From Stenotrophomonas sp. UBA7346 (GTDB taxonomy: Bacteria; Pseudomonadota; Gammaproteobacteria; Xanthomonadales; Xanthomonadaceae), in NCBI GenBank assembly GCA_002471015.1, contig DKPB01000085.1, positions 48,713 to 112,712 on the forward strand: a stretch of 64,000 nt of DNA. The letters run 5' to 3'. Position numbers and translations under genes: made by a program. This document shows positions 44,075 to 52,696 of the stretch, piece after piece. The number at the start of each line of letters is the position of its first letter. The stretch's first letter is position 1. The notes under the pieces are model-generated. The model was given only the letters and a program-made list of their open reading frames with translations. It was not told where the DNA came from and did not search any database.

Positions 44075-45401
44075 AACAGCCTTGCCTGAATCCGTGCGCA
44101 AGCGTGGGCGCTATCGCCGGCGCCTGCGCAGCCGCATTATTGTCTCGTTTGTGCTGTTGGGCTTTTGCCTGACGGCGTTGTTCGCGTTTGCGACGAACTG
44201 GGCGCGCACCCGCGTGGAGAACCAGCTCGTCGAAGATGTGATGAATCGCAACCTGGACGCTTCCTGGCAAAGCTACATGCAAAGTGGCGGCAAGGACGTG
44301 GTTGCGCCAGTCCAGCAGATCAAGGCCTACCTGTACAGGCCCGACAAGCTGGATGGCCTGCGCCGGGATTACCCGGAGTGGGAGCACCTGCAGGACGGCA
44401 TCCATAATTTCAACGGTGTGGATGGCGAGGGCAAACCGTTCTATTACAAGGTGGGCGTGCGCAAGACGCCGGATGCCTGGTTTTTCATTGCCTACGACAT
44501 GGGGCAGGCGCTACGCGGTGAGCAGCAGCTGAAACGTGCGCTGGTGCTGTCGGTGATCGTTTTCAGCTTGCTGTCCTGGGTGTTGGGCTGGTGGTCCGCG
44601 TCCAGGGTGATGCGCCCGGTTTCCGACCTTGCCTCCCGGCTGCGTGCCTACCGCGGTGGCAATACGCACCCGGAGCCCTTGGCCCCCCGCTTCCCGGATG
44701 ACGAGGTGGGGCAGTTGGCCGAGGCATTGGATGATTACTCCGAACGATTGACCGAAGTCGTCCAACGCGACCGCGAATTCAATGCCGACGTCAGCCATGA
44801 GCTGCGCACGCCCTTGGCAGTGATTCGCGGGGCAACCGAGTTGTTGCTGGCGCGGCCGGGTATCGACGAGAAGATCGTTCAGCGCCTGCAGCGCATCCAG
44901 CGTGCCGAGCAGCAATGCAGTGACTTGATTGCTTCGTTGTTGTTGCTTTCCCGCAACGAGCGCGCACAGGGCAGCAGCAATGTCGCCCGCGTTGCGGAGC
45001 AGCTGCTGGAATCGCACCGGGCACAGCTGGGCGGCAAGCCGCTGGAGCTGATCCTGGAAGGTAGCCGCGAGTTGGTGATTGATGCACCGGAATCGGCATT
45101 GTCGGTCGCGCTCGGCAATCTTATCGGCAATGCGGTGAAGTACTCGCAGGAAGGCAAGGTGCTGGTGCGGGTGGGGGCGAACGCTGTCGAGGTGATCGAC
45201 AACGGCCCGGGCCTGAGTGAGAAGGATGCGGCCAGCCTCTTCCAGCGCGGCTATCGCGGCACCCATGCGGGGCAATCACAGGGGGGCGGCATTGGTCTGT
45301 CTATCGTCAGCCGCCTGTGCACGCTGTACGGTTGGCAGGTGGATATCCGGCCGGGTGATGTACGCGGTGTCGTGGCAACGCTGACGTTCGCACCGGAGTA
45401 G
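44067..45401 (+). CDS. Sensor histidine kinase
   Basis: The start is the ATG at 44067 within the regulator's last codons, giving 444 residues. TM1 is about residues 25-43, a periplasmic sensor region about 44-155, TM2 about 157-176, and HAMP then follows. The phospho-acceptor is H244 in FNADVSHELRTPLAVIRG. The catalytic ATP-binding domain shows the N box LGNLIGNAVKYS, the G1 box VEVIDNGPGL and the G2 box GGGIGLSIVSRL. The periplasmic domain has several aromatic and acidic residues (DYPEWEHLQD, AWFFIAYDMG) but no family I can name. It pairs with the upstream OmpR-type regulator. Confidence 0.92.
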   Translation: MPETALPESVRKRGRYRRRLRSRIIVSFVLLGFCLTALFAFATNWARTRVENQLVEDVMNRNLDASWQSYMQSGGKDVVAPVQQIKAYLYRPDKLDGLRRDYPEWEHLQDGIHNFNGVDGEGKPFYYKVGVRKTPDAWFFIAYDMGQALRGEQQLKRALVLSVIVFSLLSWVLGWWSASRVMRPVSDLASRLRAYRGGNTHPEPLAPRFPDDEVGQLAEALDDYSERLTEVVQRDREFNADVSHELRTPLAVIRGATELLLARPGIDEKIVQRLQRIQRAEQQCSDLIASLLLLSRNERAQGSSNVARVAEQLLESHRAQLGGKPLELILEGSRELVIDAPESALSVALGNLIGNAVKYSQEGKVLVRVGANAVEVIDNGPGLSEKDAASLFQRGYRGTHAGQSQGGGIGLSIVSRLCTLYGWQVDIRPGDVRGVVATLTFAPE

Positions 45402-45449
45402 CTTCCTATTGTCGGGGAATGCATCCGGCCCATAGGAACCTACGAAGGA

Positions 45450-45640
45450 ATCACCTGCGTAGCCCGGGGAAGCACAGCGCATCCGGGGAATGGACCGGCT
45501 CATGTTCCACACGCCACCAACCCCGCGAGGCGCATCATTGGCCGGTCCAAGTCATGGCCGACGACAGTCCGGTATCGCCAAGGTGGCCCGGGCAAGCCAA
45601 GCGCACCCGGGCCAGAAGGATGGCGGTTGAAGTGCCAGGC
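45450..45640. repeat. Degenerate palindromic repeats (GTAGCCCGGG.. / GGCCCGGG..)
   Basis: GCGTAGCCCGGGGAAGCACAGCGCATCCGGGG near 45457 and GTGGCCCGGGCAAGCCAAGCGCACCCGGGCC near 45583 are imperfect hairpins of the same type. CCGGTCC and GGACCGG copies flank part of the stretch. The 370 bases between the kinase and coaE (convergent) contain these and nothing I would call a gene. Confidence 0.5.
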
Positions 45641-45771
45641 TGCGCATCACCCGTTCAGGCGAGGCTGTCATTGACCGGGCAATGAAGGCCCGCGTGCTGT
45701 CGCGCTCCGCCGCTACTCCGGGCAGCCATTCATGCGCCAAGGCATCGCCACCATTCAAGGCAATGCTGGTT

Positions 45772-46389
45772 TCAGCGTGCAACGTCTGCAAGTGCGCGGT
45801 AGCGTGCGTCCAATGCTTCAATCTGCGCCTGCAGCGCATCCGGGTGCCCATCATTGACGATCACGTCGTCGGCAATGGCCAGGCGCTGTTCGCGGCTGGC
45901 TTGTGCCTGGATCATCTGCTCCGCCAACCGCGAGGTGATGGCGTCGCGCTTCAACAGGCGCGCGTGCTGTACGGCCACAGGTGCATCCACCGCAAGAATG
46001 CGCTGCAGCCAGGGATAGCTGGGCTTGCCGCCTGCCTCGGTCAGCAAGGGGATGGCGGCAATGGCATAAGGGCTCGTAGCCCCCTCGCATTGCGCGCGCA
46101 CCCGTGCGCGGATGGCGGGGTGGGTGATGGCCTCCAATGCCCGCCTGTCATCGGGGTTGGCAAAGACCCGCTGACGGAGGCGGGCGCGATCCAAGCTGCC
46201 ATCTGCCTGCAGCACTTCATCGCCAAACAACGCGGCGATCTGTGCGAGTACCGGGCTTCCAGGGGCAACTACCTCGCGTGCTGCCAGGTCCGCATCGGCC
46301 ACGGTGATGCCCAATGCTTCAAAGCGGCGGCTGACTTCACTTTTACCGGAGGCAATGCCACCGGTGAGGCCGACGATGAAGTTGCTCAT
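45772..46389 (-). CDS. coaE: Dephospho-CoA kinase
   Basis: CoaE phosphorylates dephospho-CoA in the last step of CoA synthesis. The 205-residue protein starts MSNFIVGLTGGIASGKSEV with the P-loop at residues 8-17. It has ADLAAREVVAPGSPVL, the LIHP-like EAITHPAIRARV and IPLLTEAGG substrate segments, and RLLKRDAITSRLAEQMIQAQ in the lid region. It sits after pilD in the same direction, the usual xanthomonad and pseudomonad order pilC-pilD-coaE. Confidence 0.96.
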   Translation of the reverse strand: MSNFIVGLTGGIASGKSEVSRRFEALGITVADADLAAREVVAPGSPVLAQIAALFGDEVLQADGSLDRARLRQRVFANPDDRRALEAITHPAIRARVRAQCEGATSPYAIAAIPLLTEAGGKPSYPWLQRILAVDAPVAVQHARLLKRDAITSRLAEQMIQAQASREQRLAIADDVIVNDGHPDALQAQIEALDARYRALADVAR

Positions 46390-46453
46390 GGGTGTGGGCC
46401 TTTGGGGTAGCCAAGCCGCTCCTTGCGGAGCGGCAAGCGTGAAACGCCTGGAT

Positions 46454-47314
46454 TCAGAATCCCGACCATTGCCGGTAGGTCTCGATCATGGGGTCGCCCC
46501 ACATGAAGACCAGCCAGCCGGCGATGGCCAGATAGGGGCCGAACGGGATCTGGGTATTGCGGTCCTTGCTGCCGAAGTACAGCCACAGGGAGCCAATGAT
46601 GGCGCCCACCAGCGACGACAGCAGGATGATTGGCAGGATGCCCTTGATGCCGCACCACGCGCCCAGCGCGGCCAACAGCTTGAAGTCACCGTGGCCCATG
46701 CCTTCCTTGCCGGTGATCTGCTTGAACAGCCACCAGACCGACCAGAGCGACAGGTAACCGACCGCCGCGCCTATCAGTGCAGGCTTGGCCGGCATGTAAA
46801 GGTTGTCCATGCTGCCTATCAGCCCGAGCCACATCAGTGGGATGGTCAACTGGTCCGGCAGCAGCCTGGTGCGGAAGTCGATGCCGGACAGTGCGACCAG
46901 GAAGCAGCTCAGCACGATGGCGCCAAAGCCCTGCCAGCCAAACCCGAACTGCCAGACGCTGGCCAGCACCATCAAGGCGGTGACCAGCTCCACCAAGGGG
47001 TACTGGATGGAAATGGGCTCATGGCAGTGCCGGCACTTGCCCCGCTGGATCAGCCAGCTGAACAGCGGGATGTTCTCGTACCAGCTCAGCTTGTGCTTGC
47101 AGTGCGGGCAGTGCGAGGGCTCCACCACGATTCCGGGCGGCGGCGGCTCGTAGATGTCCGGCAGCTCAAGGATTTCGCGGGCATCGCGCCGCCACTGCCA
47201 CTCCAGCCGCTTGGGCAGCCGCAGGATCACCACGTTGAGGAAGCTGCCGATCAGCAGTCCCAGGCCGGCCGCGGCGGGAAAGCCGAGGCCGGGATGCTGG
47301 TCGAGAAATGCCAT
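46454..47314 (-). CDS. pilD: Type IV prepilin peptidase/N-methyltransferase
   Basis: PilD cleaves the short leader of prepilins at the inner membrane and N-methylates the new N-terminus. The 286-residue protein has the cytosolic zinc-type cysteine pairs CPHCKHKLSWYENIPLFSW and KCRHCHEPIS (residues about 72-105). The two aspartyl-protease aspartates are in LSGIDFRTRLLPDQL and GMGHGDFKLLAALGAW (the GxGD motif). About eight membrane spans are visible. It lies seven bases after pilC on the same strand. Its substrates here would include both pilins encoded at 48939 and 51417. Confidence 0.96.
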   Translation of the reverse strand: MAFLDQHPGLGFPAAAGLGLLIGSFLNVVILRLPKRLEWQWRRDAREILELPDIYEPPPPGIVVEPSHCPHCKHKLSWYENIPLFSWLIQRGKCRHCHEPISIQYPLVELVTALMVLASVWQFGFGWQGFGAIVLSCFLVALSGIDFRTRLLPDQLTIPLMWLGLIGSMDNLYMPAKPALIGAAVGYLSLWSVWWLFKQITGKEGMGHGDFKLLAALGAWCGIKGILPIILLSSLVGAIIGSLWLYFGSKDRNTQIPFGPYLAIAGWLVFMWGDPMIETYRQWSGF

Positions 47315-47321
47315 GCGTTAA

Positions 47322-48581
47322 TTATCCAACAATCGAGGCCAGCTTGAAGATCGGCAGGTACATGCCGATGACCATGCCGCCCACAACCACGCCGATGAAC
47401 ACCATGATCATCGGCTCGATCAGGCTGCTGAGGGCGTCCACGGCGTTGTTCACTTCCTGCTCGAAGTACTCGGCCACCTTGAACAGCATCGAGTCCAGCG
47501 CACCGGCCTCTTCGCCGATGGCCGTCATCTGCACCACCATGTGCGGGAACAGGCCCACCTGCTTCATGGCCATGTTGACCGGGTAGCCCACCGCGACATC
47601 GTCGCGCATGCGCAGGACGGCATCTTCATAGACGCTGCTGCCGGTGGCACCGGCGACGATGCTCAGCGCCTCCACCAACGGGACGCCGGCCTTGAAGGTC
47701 ACTGCAGTGGTACGGGCAAAGCGGGCAATGGCGCTGTTGTGCAGGATCTGGCCGATGACGGGCAGTTTCAGCATCAGCTTGTCGATGTTGTGCTGCATGG
47801 CCAAGGAGCGTTTGTAGGCAAAAAGGAACCCGCCAATCGCGGCAATCAGTCCGAGCAGGATCAGCCACCACCAGCCAACCAGGAAGCGGGACGCCGCCAC
47901 GATCATCTGGGTGAAAAATGGCAGGTCCGCACCGAAGCCCTTGAACACTTCCTCAAACTGCGGCACCACCCAGATCAGCAGGATGGAGCTGACCAGCAGG
48001 GCGACAGCAATGGTCATCGCCGGATAGAACAATGCCTTCTTGATCTTGCCCTTCAGCGACTCCAGGTTTTCCTGGTAGTTGGCAATGGTCTCCAGCACGG
48101 TTTCCAGCACGCCCGCGCCTTCGCCAGCACGGACCAGGTTGCGGTAGAGCTCATCGAACTGCACCGGGTGCTTGCTGATCGCCTCGAAGAGGGAAGAGCC
48201 GCCTTCCAGGTCAGCACGGATCTGGCCGACCATCTTGGCCATGCGCGGGTTCTTGTGGCCGCTGCCGATGATTTCCAGCGCAGTCACGATCGGTACGCCT
48301 GAGCGCATCATCGTCGCCATCTGGCGGCTGAAGAAGGCAATGTCCTTGGGCTTGATCGGCTTGCCGGCGGCGCCGAACAGTGGCTTTGGCTTGGGTTTCA
48401 CGACGGTGGGTGTGATGCCCAGTCGACGCAGTTCCGCCTTCAGCATGTTGGCGTTCTTTGCATCCTGCTCGCCTTTCATCTTCACGCCGCGCTTGTCTGT
48501 CCCCTCCCAGACAAAGGGCGCCATCTGGCTGGTACTGCGACCAGTCGTCTCATTCTTGATTGCGTTACGGGTAACGGCCAC
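47322..48581 (-). CDS. pilC: Type IV pilus inner-membrane platform protein PilC
   Basis: PilC anchors the pilus assembly machine and couples the PilB motor to pilin polymerisation. The start chosen is GTG 48581, behind GGGGAGATCAAA, giving 419 residues; a longer frame from 48641 is possible. Two T2SSF domains are present: FFSRQMATMMRSGVPIVTALEII with LVRAGEGAGVLETVLETIA, and FARTTAVTFKAGVPLVEALSIV with QMTAIGEEAGALDSMLFKVA. Hydrophobic segments lie near residues 180, 230 and 385. It is divergent from the first pilin gene. Confidence 0.96.
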   Translation of the reverse strand: MAVTRNAIKNETTGRSTSQMAPFVWEGTDKRGVKMKGEQDAKNANMLKAELRRLGITPTVVKPKPKPLFGAAGKPIKPKDIAFFSRQMATMMRSGVPIVTALEIIGSGHKNPRMAKMVGQIRADLEGGSSLFEAISKHPVQFDELYRNLVRAGEGAGVLETVLETIANYQENLESLKGKIKKALFYPAMTIAVALLVSSILLIWVVPQFEEVFKGFGADLPFFTQMIVAASRFLVGWWWLILLGLIAAIGGFLFAYKRSLAMQHNIDKLMLKLPVIGQILHNSAIARFARTTAVTFKAGVPLVEALSIVAGATGSSVYEDAVLRMRDDVAVGYPVNMAMKQVGLFPHMVVQMTAIGEEAGALDSMLFKVAEYFEQEVNNAVDALSSLIEPMIMVFIGVVVGGMVIGMYLPIFKLASIVG

Positions 48582-48851
48582 TTTGATCTCCCCGTCCAAG
48601 CTTCCCCAGCCCGGACACCAATACGCATGGTAGCGGTTCATTTGCCTTGCAGCACACCCCCGAGGCCACTTTGGTGGTGCTCGTCACGTCTGCCTATGCT
48701 TCTGCCCTGACGTGCCGGGGTGAAGCTGTGGGTCAGATTGTGACGCAATGTGTCAACTTGGGCGCTGGGTCAGGATTCTTTCGCCAGGGGGCTTCCCTTA
48801 TTTGCCGATGCTGCCATCATTGCGCCGGGGAGTAGGGGGTGGTTGTCCTGT

Positions 48852-48867
48852 TGGCACGCAACCTGCT
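48852..48867 (+). promoter_or_regulatory. Sigma-54 promoter of the first pilin gene
   Basis: TGGCACGCAACCTGCT matches the -24/-12 consensus TGGCACG-N4-TTGCW at all but one position, with GG and GC ten bases apart. The start site would be near 48878, leaving a 60-base leader before the pilin ATG. The sigma-54 activator PilR is encoded at the window's right end. Confidence 0.85.
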
Positions 48868-48938
48868 TTGTAACCCCGTGCGGGGCAGGCGCGTCGCCTG
48901 CAACCATGTTCACTATCCAACCTCTAGGGGATGTACTC

Positions 48939-49295
48939 ATGAAGAAGCAGCAGGGCTTTACCCTGATCGAACTGATGATCGTGGTTGCGATCATCGCCAT
49001 CCTGGCCGCCATCGCGCTGCCGCAGTACCGTAACTACACCCAGCGTTCGGCTAACGGCGCTTGCATGGCGGAGGCTAAGGCGTACATGAGCGGTGCAGTT
49101 GCTGATATCGCTGACGGCCGTGATGCCACCGCGTTCGTTCCCAGTGCATGCGAAGGAATCGATGCGCCGATCGTTGTGGCTAACTATGCAACCCCGAAGA
49201 GCGCCGAATTCACCCCGAAGACCAAGGGTAATGCCCAGCTGCTGAAGGCGACCAAGTGTGACACCGGCAGCGGTGCCTGTTCGATCGCGCAGTAA
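48939..49295 (+). CDS. pilA: Type IV major pilin, first copy
   Basis: The 118-residue prepilin has a six-residue leader, MKKQQG, cut before [29 protein letters not shown], the classic N-methyl-Phe helix with Glu5. The globular part contains [10 protein letters not shown] and SACEGIDAP. The C-terminal D-region loop lies between two cysteines in [16 protein letters not shown]-like TCTAGGGGATG precedes the ATG by about 8 bases. The gene has its own sigma-54 promoter and terminator and so makes an abundant single-gene transcript. A second, different pilin lies 2.1 kb downstream. Confidence 0.95.
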   Translation: MKKQQGFTLIELMIVVAIIAILAAIALPQYRNYTQRSANGACMAEAKAYMSGAVADIADGRDATAFVPSACEGIDAPIVVANYATPKSAEFTPKTKGNAQLLKATKCDTGSGACSIAQ

Positions 49296-49315
49296 TTCTG
49301 TGATTGAAGGTTTGA

Positions 49316-49346
49316 GAGCCCCGGTTAACGCCGGGGTTTTTTTTTG
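49316..49346 (+). terminator. Rho-independent terminator of the first pilin gene
   Basis: CCCCGG-TTAACG-CCGGGG followed by nine T residues begins about 23 bases after the pilin stop. It is a strong terminator, as expected for a highly expressed pilin. Confidence 0.92.
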
Positions 49347-49446
49347 GATTCAATGGACTTTTGCGAAATGGGGCAAGTAGTTGCTCCCATGGTCGTTGAA
49401 GATGCCTCAATGGACTCCGGGTTGTTGTGTTTGAGGACGGTGTTGG

Positions 49447-51285
49447 ATGCGAATTGATGGTGCCATGCGTACTTTTCTCATGCTTTGTTTGGGCTGCGGG
49501 CTGCTTGCTGTCGCGTGCTTGGCTCCCGGAATTGGCGGCGGCTTCGTAATGGATGACCGCGCGAGCATCGAAAAGAACGCCGAACTCCGGGTAGATCAGC
49601 TGCAGGGAGAAGAGCTGCTTCGTGCTGCCTATAGCTTCCAGCCTGGGGGCGGTTCGCGTGCGATTCCCATGCTTACTTTTGCACTGGATCAATGGCGAGG
49701 GGAGGGGCGGCCCGAGGCGTTCAAGGTCACCAACCTGCTTATCCATTTCGTCACTGTATTTGTCCTGGCCTGCTTTGCTCGCAAGCTGTTGTTGATGGCT
49801 GGCTGGTCGCCAAAGCGGGCGGCATTAGCGGCCCTGTTGGTTGCTTCTGTATGGGGCGCGCATCCGCTTCAAGTTTCCTCCGTACTCTATGTGGTGCAGA
49901 GGATGCAGACACTGGTAACGTTGTTCATGCTGCTTGCTCTATGGGCATACTTGACCATGCGCAAGGCCCAGATGGAGGGCGGACGTAGTAGAAAGTATGG
50001 TCTTCTTGTGGCTTTGTTCTGGGCACTCGGCCTTGCTTGCAAAGAAGATGCGGTACTGTTTCCTGCATATGCTCTAGCGGTAGAGTTGACTGTGTTGCGC
50101 TTTACTGCGAAGAGTCCGCGGCTTGCAAGGGGTTTGCGCAACGGCTACGCGGCGATGACGGTTCTAGCGGGGGCATTGTTCGTGTTGCTGATTTTGCCTC
50201 GTTTCTGGCATTGGGGGCCATATCCGTTTCGTGAATTCTCTAGTGTTGAACGATTGCTGACGCAGGGACCAGTGCTTTTTCTCTACTTGCAGCAGATTTT
50301 GCTCCCGTTGCCCGCATCAATGCCCTTTTACTATGACAATTTCCGTATTTCTCATGGCTTGCTGGATCCGCCGGTGACGCTGTTTGCGTGGTGTTGTCTG
50401 GTCGGCTTGATGGTGTGGGCTTGGCGGTGGCGCAGGGATCGTCCGATCTTTGCACTTGGGGTTTTTCTCTTTTTTTCTGGCCACTTTATAACCAGCAATA
50501 TTGTCAACCTGGAGCTGGCCTTTGAGCACAGGAACCACTTTCCAATGATCGGGGTGATCTTGGCGGTGATGGACCTATGTGTCATGGCGCTGGCGCGCGT
50601 TAGGCGCGACCTTCGCTTGGTGCGGCTCGGGCAGATATGCGGCGGGTTGGCCATGTTGATGTTGGTTGCGGCAACGATGACTCGCGCCTATATGTGGGGG
50701 GAGCCGATGCGTTTGGCTGCGGGAACTCTACGGCTCGCGCCTCAATCAGAACGCGCTTGGCTGATGTTTGCTGCCACCAACGTGGATCGAAGCGGTTTCC
50801 AGCCGGATAGTCCGTGGCTGGAAAGCGCTATCACCGCAAATTCGCTGGGGGTCGAGGTCACGCATTCGGCGGTGATGCAGGCGAATGTTGTGATCTATAA
50901 GTCCATAAAGGGCACCGCTTCCAGCGAGGACTGGTTGAGCTTGGAGGGGCTGGTGGCTCGAGCTCCGATCAATGTGCAGAATCGCGGAATAGCAGGAATT
51001 CTGCTCAATAATGTAGATGGTGGGCTCGCGTTGGACAAAAACGCAGTTGCTGGCGTGCTGGATGTGATGGCACAGCGCGTGGATTTTGATCGCGATGAGA
51101 ATCTTCGGATCGCTACGTTTGTCTATAACGAAACCGAGCGGCCAGGCCGGGCATTCAAATACATGCGGCGTGCAGTTGAACTCTCTCCCCCGGATGATCC
51201 GGCGATTGCAGCGCTGTTCGGGCAGTTGTCCAGTATTGGTAGGGAAGACTGGGTACTTCAATTACGTCACTCGTTCCCACAGTGA
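49447..51285 (+). CDS. Multi-pass GT-C-like membrane protein, candidate pilin O-glycosyltransferase
   Basis: The 612-residue protein has about ten to twelve predicted membrane spans in the first 420 residues, then a soluble helical C-terminal region of about 190 residues. After the first span comes GGGFVMDDRASIEKN, an acidic DD pair placed as in GT-C transferases (PMT/TMTC/PglL-like). Other marks are NLLIHFVTVFVL, ACKEDAVLFPAYALAVE and FEHRNHFPMIG near residue 360, typical of TPR-linked mannosyltransferase-like proteins. The C-terminal part, including RRAVELSPPDDPAIAALFGQL, looks TPR-like. It lies between the two pilin genes. I infer that it transfers a lipid-linked sugar to pilin; an O-antigen-polymerase role is an alternative. 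ATG 49465 is another possible start. Confidence 0.6.
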   Translation: MRIDGAMRTFLMLCLGCGLLAVACLAPGIGGGFVMDDRASIEKNAELRVDQLQGEELLRAAYSFQPGGGSRAIPMLTFALDQWRGEGRPEAFKVTNLLIHFVTVFVLACFARKLLLMAGWSPKRAALAALLVASVWGAHPLQVSSVLYVVQRMQTLVTLFMLLALWAYLTMRKAQMEGGRSRKYGLLVALFWALGLACKEDAVLFPAYALAVELTVLRFTAKSPRLARGLRNGYAAMTVLAGALFVLLILPRFWHWGPYPFREFSSVERLLTQGPVLFLYLQQILLPLPASMPFYYDNFRISHGLLDPPVTLFAWCCLVGLMVWAWRWRRDRPIFALGVFLFFSGHFITSNIVNLELAFEHRNHFPMIGVILAVMDLCVMALARVRRDLRLVRLGQICGGLAMLMLVAATMTRAYMWGEPMRLAAGTLRLAPQSERAWLMFAATNVDRSGFQPDSPWLESAITANSLGVEVTHSAVMQANVVIYKSIKGTASSEDWLSLEGLVARAPINVQNRGIAGILLNNVDGGLALDKNAVAGVLDVMAQRVDFDRDENLRIATFVYNETERPGRAFKYMRRAVELSPPDDPAIAALFGQLSSIGREDWVLQLRHSFPQ

Positions 51286-51311
51286 AACTGTTGAATATGC
51301 GGCGGGGGTCA

Positions 51312-51338
51312 CGGATCGATGATCTATGCATCGATCCG
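51312..51338 (+). terminator. Ten-base-pair hairpin after the GT-C gene
   Basis: CGGATCGATG and CATCGATCCG form a perfect stem with a seven-base loop, 26 bases after the stop. There is no T-tract. It may be a weak terminator or a processing stop, and it precedes the sigma-54 promoter of the second pilin. Confidence 0.45.
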
Positions 51339-51357
51339 AACGCAGCTTTCGCGCTTG

Positions 51358-51373
51358 TGGCACGGATTGTGCT
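51358..51373 (+). promoter_or_regulatory. Sigma-54 promoter of the second pilin gene
   Basis: TGGCACGGATTGTGCT has the invariant GG and GC ten bases apart and matches TGGCACG-N4-TTGCW with one mismatch. The predicted start is near 51384, about 33 bases before the pilin start codon. It is independent of the promoter at 48852. Confidence 0.82.
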
Positions 51374-51416
51374 TGGTGGATGAATGTTTTGGGAAAATTG
51401 AACAGAGGAGATTGGG

Positions 51417-51779
51417 GTGCGTGCAAATACCAGCGGTTTTACTTTGATTGAGTTGATGATAGTAGTTGCCATCATCGCAATCCTTGCAGCCATTGCGTTG
51501 CCTCAGTACAGGAATTACACGCAGCGGTCGGCTAATGCGGCATGTCTGGCTGAGGCTAGAGCTTACATGAGCACTACAGTGGCTGAGCTGGCGGATTACA
51601 AACTGCCGCCAACATATGCCCCCAAGGCTTGTGCGTCGAGCACCAGCTTGGGCTTGACGACGACTGACTTTGCTACCCCTCGTACGGTGACATTTGATGC
51701 TCCTGTCAAGGGAAACGCGTCCTTGAAGGCTGATGTCGATTGCAACACAGGCAGCGCCCAATGCATGCTGCAGCGTTGA
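51417..51779 (+). CDS. Type IV pilin, second divergent copy
   Basis: The 120-residue prepilin starts at GTG, behind AGAGGAG, with leader MRANTSG cut before FTLIELM. Residues up to QRSAN are identical to the first pilin. After that the two diverge: this one has [38 protein letters not shown] and a C-terminal disulfide loop [13 protein letters not shown]. The Ser/Thr-rich centre offers possible O-glycosylation sites. It could be an alternative major pilin or a minor subunit. It has its own sigma-54 promoter but no clear terminator. Codon use is less GC-biased than the first pilin. Confidence 0.92.
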   Translation: MRANTSGFTLIELMIVVAIIAILAAIALPQYRNYTQRSANAACLAEARAYMSTTVAELADYKLPPTYAPKACASSTSLGLTTTDFATPRTVTFDAPVKGNASLKADVDCNTGSAQCMLQR

Positions 51780-51856
51780 TACAGCATGCAACCGGCAACT
51801 GGGCTGTGCTTACCGTTGGGTAGTAATCCAGCGGCGAGCTGCCATATGCTTGCCAA

Positions 51857-52360
51857 TCATTGGCAAAGAAGATGGTGGGTGCAGATAACGTATGAGGTCG
51901 TAGTGCGGAAGGGTTTGATCTCGACGCTGGAATAACCTGATCGTTCAAGGAATGCGCAGTGGTCGTGTTCGCTGCGCATGGCAATATGCTCAGGGAACTG
52001 CGGTAGCCACTTGTGGTGCTTCAGGAGTTCCACAATGAAGATCAGATTGGGAGTGTGTAGATAGACCGTTCCGGTAGCCGCGAGAGCGGGCGTGTCAGCA
52101 TGACAATCTTCGCCCATTCTTCATCGGGCACATGTTCAGAGATGTCCAGCGAGAATATTGCGTTTTACTCATTAACAATGATGAAAAAAATTGCTGCATC
52201 CATGCAGTGAAAATGACAATTGCTTCGGTTCGCTCTGTTGTGTTTGGCTGCCTCCACCATTTTGCTGGAGAAATCGATGCCAGTGTAGGTGGCATGTTGT
52301 CCATCCAGCAGTTCAGAAACGAGTCCGGTGCCACACCTTATATCTAGAATGTGGGCTGAA
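51857..52360 (-). pseudogene. Decayed class I SAM methyltransferase
   Basis: On the minus strand, homology starts at HILDIRCGTGLVSELLDG (motif I, with Arg where Gly is usual) near 52350. It continues TYTGIDFSSKMVEAAK and FHCMDAA, then meets an in-frame TAA at 52165-52167. The same frame resumes as IFSLDISEHVPDEEWAKIV near 52140-52100. It then shifts frame near 52090 into GTVYLHTPNL, LLKHHKWLPQFPEHIAMR and LLCQ, ending at 51857. So there is one nonsense and at least one frameshift, and the 5' end is missing next to the IS. The family fits sugar-cassette methyltransferases. No product is expected. Confidence 0.75.
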
Positions 52361-52429
52361 GGCGGTAATGAGGCGGTAATCCCTCCGCCAAAAGTGGAAT
52401 TTTCTCGTACCCTTTCCCGGCGAGGTTCC

Positions 52430-52696
52430 ATGAAGACATCCCGTTTCACCGACAGCCGGATCATCGCCGTACTCGAGCAGGCCGAGACCGGCACGCCTGC
52501 GCCGGAGCTGTGTCGCGAGCACGGAATCAGTTCGGCAACTTTTTACAAGTGGCGCAGCAAGTTTGGCGGCATGGACGCATCACTGATGTCCCAGCTCAAA
52601 GAGCTGCAGGAGGAGAACCGGCGCCTGAAGAAGATGTATGCCGAATCGCAGATGACAGCTGAAATACTCCGCGAGGCGATGGCAAAAAAATGGTGA
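52430..52696 (+). CDS. IS3-family transposase OrfA
   Basis: The 88-residue DNA-binding subunit starts [19 protein letters not shown]. Its helix-turn-helix is [25 protein letters not shown] (residues about 22-46), and it ends in a leucine-zipper-like helix ([18 protein letters not shown]). Near its end an A7 run followed by TGG (52684-52690) is a classic -1 slippery site. There ribosomes can pass into orfB to make the OrfAB fusion. It is intact. Confidence 0.9.
   Translation: MKTSRFTDSRIIAVLEQAETGTPAPELCREHGISSATFYKWRSKFGGMDASLMSQLKELQEENRRLKKMYAESQMTAEILREAMAKKW

Noticed and set aside
51706..51984. 92-codon minus-strand frame after the second pilin
   Set aside because: It runs through the shifted frame of the decayed methyltransferase and into the pilin complement, so it is not a separate gene.
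52289..52429. Extended N-terminus of IS OrfA from an upstream ATG
   Set aside because: The added residues come from the flanking methyltransferase remnant. The conserved OrfA start is the ATG at 52430.
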